DNA of 64,000 nt from contig NZ_JAHKKG010000010.1 of assembly GCF_018829635.1 (NCBI RefSeq), forward strand, positions 310,001 through 374,000, in the 5' to 3' direction. Both the position numbers and the translations under genes were made by a program. Within the stretch, counting starts at the first letter, position 1. Every line of letters begins with the position of its first letter. This stretch comes from Paractinoplanes bogorensis. Its GTDB lineage: Bacteria > Actinomycetota > Actinomycetes > Mycobacteriales > Micromonosporaceae. The notes under the pieces are model-generated. The model made no database searches. It was not told where the DNA came from and worked only from the letters and a program-made list of their open reading frames with translations. This document shows, one piece after another, positions 58,441-64,000 of the stretch.

Positions 58441-59609
58441 CCTCACGGCGCCGACTGCTCGCCGGGGGCGCAGCCGCCGGCCTCGGTGTGGCGGCGGGCG
58501 CCGCGGTGGTCGCCGCGACCGGCCGGGACGACACCCCGGTCACGGTCGCGGCGGCCGCCACCGTCGACACCGGAACGGCCACCGTGGACTTCCACGGCCC
58601 GCGCCAGGCCGGTGTCGCCGAGGATCCGCCCGCACACGCCGCGTTCGTGGCGTTCACCCTGGCCGGCGGCGTCGACCGGCGCGCCCTGGCCCGGATGATG
58701 CGGCTGCTCACCGACGACGCGCGCCGCCTCACCGCGGGCGCGCCGGCCCTCGGCGACACCGATGCGACGCTCGCCGTGCTGCCGGCCCGGCTGACCGTCA
58801 CCTTCGGCTTCGGTCCCGGCCTCTACCGCGCGGCCGGCCAGAAGTCGCCCGTCACCGACCTGCCCACGTTCACGATCGACCGGCTCGAGCGGCGCTGGTC
58901 CGGCGGTGACCTGCTGCTGCAGATCTGCGCCGACGACCCGCTCACGGTCGCGCACACCCAGCGCATGCTGATCAAGGACGCCCGCCCGTTCGGGGCCGTC
59001 CGGTGGGTCCAGCAGGGCTTCCGGCGCAGCCCCGGCGTGCAGGCCCCCGAGCACACCCAGCGCAACGTCATGGGCCAGCTCGACGGCACCGCCAACCCCC
59101 GCGGCCCCGAGATCGACCCGGCCGTGTGGAACGCCGACGGCTCGACCCAGCTGGTCGTCCGGCGGGTCCGGGCCGAGATCGAGAAGTGGGACATCCTCGC
59201 GGTCAGCGACAAGGAGAACGCGGTCGGCCGTCGCCTCGAGTCCGGCGCGCCACTCAGCGGCACACAGGAGCACGACGAGCCCGACTTCGCCCAGCTGGAC
59301 GACTCCGGGCTGCCCGCCATGCCGGACTTCTCGCACGTCACCCGGGCCCGGGTCACCGATCCGACGCTGAAGATCCTGCGCCGGCCGTACAACTACGACG
59401 GCGCGCCCAACGCGGCCGGACAGCCCGACGCGGGGCTCATCTTCGCCGCCTACCAGCGCGACATCGCCCGCCAGTTCGTACCCATCCAGCAGCGCCTGGC
59501 CGAGAAGGACCTGCTCAACGAATGGATCACCCCGATCGGCTCGGCCGTCTTCGCGGTCCCGCCCGGCTGCGCCGACGACGGCTGGATCGGCGAACAGGTG
59601 CTGGCGTGA
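58437..59609 (+). CDS. Tat-exported Dyp-type haem peroxidase
   Basis: 390 residues from a GTG overlapping the previous stop. A twin-arginine signal SRRRLLAGGAAAG opens the protein. The distal Asp216 is in the GxxDG motif (MGQLDGTANP) and the proximal haem ligand is probably His300 (DFSHVTRA), with Arg in YQRDIARQF. Dyp peroxidases of this group (EfeB/DtpA) are folded with haem in the cytoplasm and exported. In Streptomyces lividans DtpA works with a PCu(A)C-type chaperone and Sco in maturing the copper oxidase GlxA; no sco or glxA gene is in the window. Confidence 0.93.
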   Translation: MTSRRRLLAGGAAAGLGVAAGAAVVAATGRDDTPVTVAAAATVDTGTATVDFHGPRQAGVAEDPPAHAAFVAFTLAGGVDRRALARMMRLLTDDARRLTAGAPALGDTDATLAVLPARLTVTFGFGPGLYRAAGQKSPVTDLPTFTIDRLERRWSGGDLLLQICADDPLTVAHTQRMLIKDARPFGAVRWVQQGFRRSPGVQAPEHTQRNVMGQLDGTANPRGPEIDPAVWNADGSTQLVVRRVRAEIEKWDILAVSDKENAVGRRLESGAPLSGTQEHDEPDFAQLDDSGLPAMPDFSHVTRARVTDPTLKILRRPYNYDGAPNAAGQPDAGLIFAAYQRDIARQFVPIQQRLAEKDLLNEWITPIGSAVFAVPPGCADDGWIGEQVLA

Positions 59610-60121
59610 AACGGATCCTGCTCGCCCTGGCCGCGGTCGTGGCCGTGCTCGCGCCGGCCGCCCCGGCCTGGGCGCACGCGCAGCTGCTGTCGGCCGTCCC
59701 GGCCCGCGACCAGACGCTGACCACGGCACCGACGGCGGTGACGCTGACCTTCAGCGAGAAGCTCAACCCCGAGTTCGTCACCGTCGTGCTCAGCGACGCG
59801 GGCCGGCAACGGTTGCCGCTGTCGGCCCCGGCGGTCGACGGTTCCGAGGCTACGGCGACACTCACCCAGCCGATAGGCAACGGCACTTACACGGTGGCCT
59901 ATCGGGTCGTCTCCCGGGACGGGCACACCGTGCAGGGTTCGTACGGGTTCACCGTGGGCGACCCGGCACAACGTGCGGCTCCCTCCGCAGCCGCGGCTCC
60001 CCCGGCCGGATCGGGTGGCCTCCCCACCGGCGTCGTGATCGGGCTGGCCGCGCTCGGCGTCATCCTCGCGGCGCTGGCCGTCTGGTTCTGGTTCGCCGGT
60101 CGGCGGCAATCAGATCGGTGA
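59606..60121 (+). CDS. copC: CopC-domain copper-binding protein
   Basis: 171 residues from a GTG overlapping the Dyp gene stop. A Sec signal ends at AWA, exposing His24 as the N-terminal copper ligand (HAQLLSAVPARD); a second is His107 in RDGHTVQGSYGF. The CopC fold residues TFSEKLNPEF are present. A C-terminal membrane helix (GVVIGLAALGVILAALAVWFW) anchors it, as in YcnJ/CopC-TM proteins without the CopD part. It binds Cu(II) outside the membrane. Confidence 0.93.
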   Translation: MKRILLALAAVVAVLAPAAPAWAHAQLLSAVPARDQTLTTAPTAVTLTFSEKLNPEFVTVVLSDAGRQRLPLSAPAVDGSEATATLTQPIGNGTYTVAYRVVSRDGHTVQGSYGFTVGDPAQRAAPSAAAAPPAGSGGLPTGVVIGLAALGVILAALAVWFWFAGRRQSDR

Positions 60122-60176
60122 GCCGGGGAGCAACAGGCCGGCGGCAACCGGATCGGTGAGCCGGGGATCGACAGGT
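60101..60176. repeat. 38-bp tandem duplication across the copC stop
   Basis: 60101-60138 and 60139-60176 are near-identical 38-mers beginning CGGCGGCAA and containing ATCGGTGAGCCGGGGA in both; they differ at a handful of bases. The first copy carries the last codons and the stop of the CopC gene. It is another short duplication at a gene end, like the one at 38656. Confidence 0.8.
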
Positions 60177-60239
60177 CCTGGATGCGTCTCCGGCGGTGGC
60201 TGATTCTCGAAATCAGCCGACCGCACGAGGAGAACTCCG

Positions 60240-61175
60240 ATGACACGCACCCCGATCGACATCTCCGTTCCCGACCTGACCGGCCAGCGCGTCGTGATCA
60301 CCGGCGCCAGCGACGGGATGGGCCTGATCATGGCGACCCGGCTGGCCGCGGCCGGCGCCGAGCTGATCCTGCCGGTCCGCAACCCGGCCAAAGGTGACCG
60401 GGCGATCGCGGGCATCCGCCGCGACAACCCACGCGCACGGGTCTCGCTGCGCGCCCTCGACCTGTCCTCGCTCGCGTCGGTCGCCGCCCTCGGCGAGACC
60501 CTGCGCGCCGAGGGCGATCCGATCCACCTGCTGATCAACAACGCCGGGGTGATGCGCCCGCCGGCCCGGCAGACCACCGCCGACGGCTTCGAGCTGCAGT
60601 TCGGCACCAACCACCTGGGCCACTTCGCGCTGGTCGGGCACCTGCTGCCGTTGCTGCGGGCGGGCCGGGCCCGGGTCACCTCGCAGATCAGCGTCGCCGC
60701 CCGTCGGGGCACCATCAACTGGGACGACCTGAACTGGGAACGCTCGTACCACGGCATGCGGGCCTACAGCCAGTCGAAGATCGCCTTCGGGCTGTTCGGA
60801 CTCGAACTGCAGCGGCGCAGCGAGGCGAACGGCTGGGGCATCACCAGCAACCTGTCGCACCCCGGCGTCGCCCCGACCAGCCTGCTGGCCGCCCGCCCCG
60901 AGATCGGCCGCGGCCAGGACGCCCCGCAGTTCCGGCTGATCCAGGGCCTGTCGTCGCGCGGCATCCTGATCGGCACCGCCGAGACCGCCGGGCTGCCCGC
61001 GCTGATGGCGGCCACCCACCCCGGCGCCTTCTACGGGCCCAGCGGCCCCGGCAACCTCGGCGGCCGCCCGGCCGAGCAGCGGCTCTACCCGCCGCTGCGC
61101 AGCGCCGAGGATGCCGCCCGCGTGTGGGACGTCTCCGAACGGCTGGCCCGCGCCCCGTTCGCCGCCGCCGCATGA
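60240..61175 (+). CDS. Short-chain dehydrogenase/reductase
   Basis: 311 residues. Cofactor loop ITGASDGMGLI, then LLINNAGVM, catalytic Tyr/Lys in AYSQSKIAFG and Ser in TSQISVAAR. The arrangement (NWDDLNWERSYHGM insert, HPGVAPTSL) matches the retinol-dehydrogenase-like SDR group. GAGGAG lies before the ATG. Its stop overlaps the MFS gene by 4 bp, so the two may act on one compound: reduction or oxidation and its export or import. Confidence 0.9.
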   Translation: MTRTPIDISVPDLTGQRVVITGASDGMGLIMATRLAAAGAELILPVRNPAKGDRAIAGIRRDNPRARVSLRALDLSSLASVAALGETLRAEGDPIHLLINNAGVMRPPARQTTADGFELQFGTNHLGHFALVGHLLPLLRAGRARVTSQISVAARRGTINWDDLNWERSYHGMRAYSQSKIAFGLFGLELQRRSEANGWGITSNLSHPGVAPTSLLAARPEIGRGQDAPQFRLIQGLSSRGILIGTAETAGLPALMAATHPGAFYGPSGPGNLGGRPAEQRLYPPLRSAEDAARVWDVSERLARAPFAAAA

Positions 61176-62443
61176 GCCGGCCCCGCAGTCCCTGGTGGGT
61201 GGTCGTCGGCGGTGGGGTGGCGGCCGCCTTCGGCCCGCAGATGTACCTGGCCTCGCTCGGCCTGTTCGTGGATCCGATCTCGGCCGAGACCGGGTTCAGC
61301 CGCACCACCGTCACCGCCGCCGCCTCGGTGGCCGCGCTCGGCATGGCGATCGGCCTGCTGGCGGTGGCCCGGATCGTCGACCGGTTCGCGGCGCGCTACC
61401 TGCTGATCCCGGGATTCGTGCTGTTCGCCGGCTCGATGGCGCTGATCGGGCTGATGCCGCCGGTCGCCCTGGCCTACCTGCTGCCCTGCTTCTTCGTGGG
61501 CTTCTTCGGGGCGGCGACCATGGTGCCCGCCTCCCGGGCCGTGGTGAGCTGGTTCGACAACAACCGCGCGCTGGCCGTCGGCGTGGTGACCGGCCTTATC
61601 GGACTGGGCGCGGCGCTGGCTCCGCTGCTGGCCGGGGCGCTGATCGACGCCGTGGGCTGGCGTTCCGCGTACGGGATCATGGCCTTGATCTCGGTCGTCG
61701 TGCCGGTCACCATGGTCACGCTGTTCGTGCGGGCGCGCGCCGAACGACATATGCGGGGCCGCCTGGTAGAGCAGGAACTGCCCGGCCGGAGCTTCGCCGA
61801 GGCGATCCGCACCCGGCAGTTCTGGGGCATCGCGGTCGGGCTGGGCCTGGTCGGCGTGGTCGTCACCGGCCTGCAGGTGCACCTGGTGCCGATGATGACC
61901 GACCGTGGCCTCAGCGACGACCAGGCCGCCTCGCTGCTGGTGATCTTCGGGCTGGCCTCCCTGGTGGGCCGGGTGGCGGGTGGCCTCCTGATCGACCGCG
62001 TGCACGGCACCGTGGTCGGGCCGATCGTGATGCTCGCGCCCATCCTCGGCCTGTTCTTCCTGGACCTGCCGTACGCCGGGGCGGCCGCCGCGGTCGGCTT
62101 CATCGGCGTCGCGTTCGGCATCGAGGGCGACCTGCTGGCCCTGCTCATCACCCGTTACCTGGGCATGCGCAGCTTCGGCCGGCTGGTCGGCTCGGTGCAG
62201 GCCGCGTTCGTGCTCGGCTCGGCGTTCGGGCCGCTGCTGCTCGGGCTGGGCTACGACTCGCTCGGCAGCTACGACCCGGTCCTGCCGGTTCTGATGGGCT
62301 TCCTGGCCATCGGTGCCGTCCTCATCGCCACCCTCGGCCCGTACGTCTATCCGCCCGTCCACGGCTTCGACCGGCTCGCCGCCCGCGACGAACTGGCCGC
62401 CTCCGCGGCCCTGAGGGACTCACCACCACGGTTGCTCCAGTGA
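61172..62443 (+). CDS. MFS transporter (oxalate/formate antiporter-like)
   Basis: 423 residues, about twelve membrane segments. FGPQMYLASLGLFVDPISAETGFSR and VSWFDNNRALAVGVVTGL, together with RTRQFWGIAVGLGL and GRVAGGLLIDRV, fit the OFA-like monocarboxylate branch. It is coupled to the SDR gene (ATGA). Its 3' end overlaps the convergent aldo/keto reductase gene by 24 bp. Confidence 0.9.
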   Translation: MSRPRSPWWVVVGGGVAAAFGPQMYLASLGLFVDPISAETGFSRTTVTAAASVAALGMAIGLLAVARIVDRFAARYLLIPGFVLFAGSMALIGLMPPVALAYLLPCFFVGFFGAATMVPASRAVVSWFDNNRALAVGVVTGLIGLGAALAPLLAGALIDAVGWRSAYGIMALISVVVPVTMVTLFVRARAERHMRGRLVEQELPGRSFAEAIRTRQFWGIAVGLGLVGVVVTGLQVHLVPMMTDRGLSDDQAASLLVIFGLASLVGRVAGGLLIDRVHGTVVGPIVMLAPILGLFFLDLPYAGAAAAVGFIGVAFGIEGDLLALLITRYLGMRSFGRLVGSVQAAFVLGSAFGPLLLGLGYDSLGSYDPVLPVLMGFLAIGAVLIATLGPYVYPPVHGFDRLAARDELAASAALRDSPPRLLQ

Positions 62444-63244
62444 GTCACCGGTGCCGCCGGTGCGGTCGAGCCGGTCCAGGGCGGCCATGTCGTCCGGGCC
62501 GAGCTCGAAGTCGAACACCTGGGCGTTCTGCTCGATGCGCTCGCGGTGCGTCGACTTGGGCAGGACGATCAGGCCGTGCTGCAGCGACCAGCGGATCAGC
62601 ACCTGGGCCGGTGTGCGCCCGTGCTGCTCGGCGATCCCGGCCACCTCGCGGCTGCCGAGGTGCCGGCCGGTGCCGAGCGGGCTGTACGCCTCCACGGCCA
62701 CCCCGTGGCGCTCACTCTCGTCGAGCAGGGCGCGGCGGAACTCGTACGGGCTGATCTGCACCTGATTGACGGCCGGCGGCGTGCTGGCCGACCGCAGGAG
62801 GGTGCCGAGCTGCGGAACACCGTAGTTGGAGACGCCGATCGACCGGGTCAGGCCGAGCTGGTGTGCGCGCTGCATGCCGTCCCAGGCCCGGGTCGGTCCG
62901 CCCTGCGGCCAGTGCACCAGGTAAAGGTCGAGGTAGTCGAGGCCGAGCCGCTTCAGGCTGTCCTCCGCCTCGGCCACCGGGTCACGCCGGCTCGGGTTGA
63001 GCTTGGTCGTGACAAAGACTTCTTCCCGGGGTACGCCGCTGCCCCGCAACGCCCGTCCGACGCTGGTCTCGTTCCCGTAGACCTGCGCGGTGTCGATGTG
63101 CCGGTAGCCGGCGTCGAGCGCCCAGCGCACCGCGTCCTCGCACTGACGCCCGTCCCGCACCTGCCAGACACCGAGCCCGAGCAGCGGGATCCGGTGGCCG
63201 TCGTTGAGTTCGCGTGTCTGCCCCTCGTAGATCATGTCTGCCAT
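62420..63244 (-). CDS. Aldo/keto reductase
   Basis: 274 residues with the full tetrad Asp51, Tyr56, Lys81 and His111 (HIDTAQVYGNE, TTKLNP, LVHWP) and the NADPH-binding IVLPKSTHRERIEQN. It reduces aldehydes or ketones in the cytoplasm. The ATG at 63244 follows GGGAG by one base; an ATG at 63235 has better spacing. No functional link to neighbours is evident. Confidence 0.93.
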   Translation of the reverse strand: MADMIYEGQTRELNDGHRIPLLGLGVWQVRDGRQCEDAVRWALDAGYRHIDTAQVYGNETSVGRALRGSGVPREEVFVTTKLNPSRRDPVAEAEDSLKRLGLDYLDLYLVHWPQGGPTRAWDGMQRAHQLGLTRSIGVSNYGVPQLGTLLRSASTPPAVNQVQISPYEFRRALLDESERHGVAVEAYSPLGTGRHLGSREVAGIAEQHGRTPAQVLIRWSLQHGLIVLPKSTHRERIEQNAQVFDFELGPDDMAALDRLDRTGGTGDSLEQPWW

Positions 63245-63252
63245 TCTCCCGC

Positions 63253-63945
63253 TCAGGCCGGGCGGACCGCCGCCGTGACCACAACGTTGTCACGGTAGTG
63301 CCGGGTCTTGGGGTCGAACGGGCCGCCGCAGGTGATCAGGGTGAGCCGTACGGCGCCGTCGCGGGCGAAGTACTTGTCGAGCGGAATGGCCACCTTGCGG
63401 TAGCGCTCGCGAGCCACCACCTCGAAGGCCCGCACCTGGCCGTCCGGACCGGTCAGGGTCATGGCGTCGCCTGCTTCGAGGGCGCCGAGGCGGAAGAACG
63501 CGCCCTTGCCCTCGGCCGCGCTGTCGACGTGACCGGCGATGACGATGGAACCGGCGTCGGCGGCGAAGCCCGGGCCGTAGCGGTACCAGCCGACCTGGTC
63601 CACGCTCGGCGGGACCGCGAAGTCGCCGGTCGCCGGGTCGATCCCGACAGCGTCCACCGTCGCGTCGAGGTCGAGGGCGGGAATCCGCAGCCGCGTGGGC
63701 GCTTCGTCAGCGGCTGATCCCCGGGGCAGAGCACCGTCCTGGATCGGCACGCCTGCGGTCGGCCCCGGCACGCCTACGGTCGGCCCCGGTGCACTGGCGG
63801 AAGATGCCGGCGGGGTGCCGAAATCGGCGGCCGGCGCGGACTGGCAGGCGACGACACCCGAGGTGACGGCCAGGGTGACGCCGAGCAGCACGAGGAGCAG
63901 GGCACGCCCCGGACGGGTCCGGGGCGTGCCACCGAGCGAGCTCAT
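63253..63945 (-). CDS. Class F sortase
   Basis: 230 residues. A membrane anchor or lipobox-like signal (LLLVLLGVTLAVTSGVVAC, Cys34) is followed by a Pro/Gly linker with the repeat PGPTVGV-PGPTAGV, then the sortase domain with His139 (VIAGHVDS), Cys206 (LITCGGPF) and Arg in TRHYRDN. Class F sortases attach surface proteins to the cell wall. Its ATG overlaps the stop of the upstream gene, whose product ends like a sortase substrate. A 30-bp palindrome lies within its first codons. Confidence 0.92.
   Translation of the reverse strand: MSSLGGTPRTRPGRALLLVLLGVTLAVTSGVVACQSAPAADFGTPPASSASAPGPTVGVPGPTAGVPIQDGALPRGSAADEAPTRLRIPALDLDATVDAVGIDPATGDFAVPPSVDQVGWYRYGPGFAADAGSIVIAGHVDSAAEGKGAFFRLGALEAGDAMTLTGPDGQVRAFEVVARERYRKVAIPLDKYFARDGAVRLTLITCGGPFDPKTRHYRDNVVVTAAVRPA
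63901..63930. repeat. 30-bp palindrome inside the sortase coding start
   Basis: GGCACGCCCCGGAC (63901-63914), two bases, GTCCGGGGCGTGCC (63917-63930). It falls in codons 6-15 of the sortase gene. In the mRNA it would form a strong hairpin close to the start codon and could slow translation. Confidence 0.75.
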
Positions 63946-64000
63946 GAACGCCGGGTCGCCAGCCGGGTGAGGCCGAACAGGGCGAGCAGGATGCCCACCG
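63942..64000 (-). CDS. C-terminal end of a membrane or cell-wall-anchored protein (cut by window edge)
   Basis: The last codons on the minus strand read VGILLALFGLTRLATRRS and stop, overlapping the sortase ATG by 4 bp. A hydrophobic stretch followed by a short basic tail is the end of a sortase sorting signal or of a membrane protein; the LPxTG-like part would lie outside the window. Coupling to the sortase gene supports the first reading. Confidence 0.7.
   Translation of the reverse strand, partial: VGILLALFGLTRLATRRS

Noticed and set aside
61085..62362. Long minus-strand reading frame (about 425 codons) opposite the MFS transporter gene
   Set aside because: Its translation is rich in Arg, Gly, His, Asp and Gln with no domain, while the plus strand encodes a clear transporter. 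It is a shadow of high GC in the third codon position.
1..64000. tRNA, rRNA, transposase, integrase or attachment sites
   Set aside because: None could be recognised; no cloverleaf-like CCA-ended gene, no transposase motif and no flanking inverted repeats were seen.

Overview
The window is about 72 % GC, densely coded on both strands, with many GTG and TTG starts and 4-bp ATGA/GTGA overlaps between consecutive genes. The proteins (twin-arginine signals, chitin-type LPMO, streptogrisin-like protease with a ricin-type tail, class F sortase, SAM methyltransferases, IclR/LacI/LysR regulators) and the very frequent hexamer CGTACG point to a filamentous actinobacterium, most likely a member of the Micromonosporaceae such as Actinoplanes. 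That placement is an inference. No rRNA, tRNA, insertion sequence, prophage or CRISPR array was seen, and no gene-free stretch exceeds about 265 bp.

Layout. 1-3716: a minus-strand nucleoside-hydrolase / solute-binding protein / permease operon facing a LacI regulator, with two identical palindromes between them. 3706-9266: a NarL-type two-component pair, then divergently a lipoprotein / membrane-fusion / ATPase / FtsX-like permease efflux operon. 9327-15173: an exported PHP-domain protein, a LysR regulator, a pcaFIJ-type operon finishing the 3-oxoadipate pathway, and a frameshifted inositol-monophosphatase-like gene. 15242-22877: a five-gene catabolic operon (FAD oxidoreductase, aldehyde dehydrogenase, class III aminotransferase, MHS transporter, amidohydrolase) facing an IclR regulator across four operator-like palindromes. 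22895-27718: LysR, then membrane protein / GT4 / PIG-L deacetylase, and a metallo-beta-lactamase-fold hydrolase. 27748-31157: a self-contained P450 / ferredoxin / ferredoxin reductase / short-chain dehydrogenase operon closed by a hairpin. 31227-37112: an atypical response regulator, a PH-like membrane protein, a patatin, a two-component pair, and a GT2 plus PIG-V-like glycosyltransferase pair; the response-regulator gene and the glycosyltransferase operon each carry an 11-bp-spaced direct repeat exactly 24 bp before the proposed start.

37281-57640 is rich in exported proteins: an I36-type inhibitor, lipoproteins, an S8 protease with a tryptophan-pentad tail, a GGDEF-EAL protein, an AA10 LPMO, an orphan ModA-like protein, an M6-like metalloprotease, a GH26-like glycosidase and a streptogrisin-like protease. 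In it sit an NB-ARC/TPR regulator and a methyltransferase-hydrolase fusion directly behind a perfect palindrome resembling an iron-repressor box. 57904-60121 is a PCu(A)C / DyP peroxidase / CopC operon that probably handles copper outside the membrane. 60240-64000 carries an SDR + MFS pair, an aldo/keto reductase, a class F sortase and the last codons of a gene whose product ends like a sortase substrate.

The most interesting features are the iron-box-associated fusion protein, the shared response-regulator repeats, the unassigned IclR-controlled pathway, the GT4/PIG-L/flippase-like cassette, and two lipoproteins sharing a duplicated Cys-x-x-x-x-Gly motif. Three short tandem duplications (22, 37 and 38 bp) sit at gene ends.
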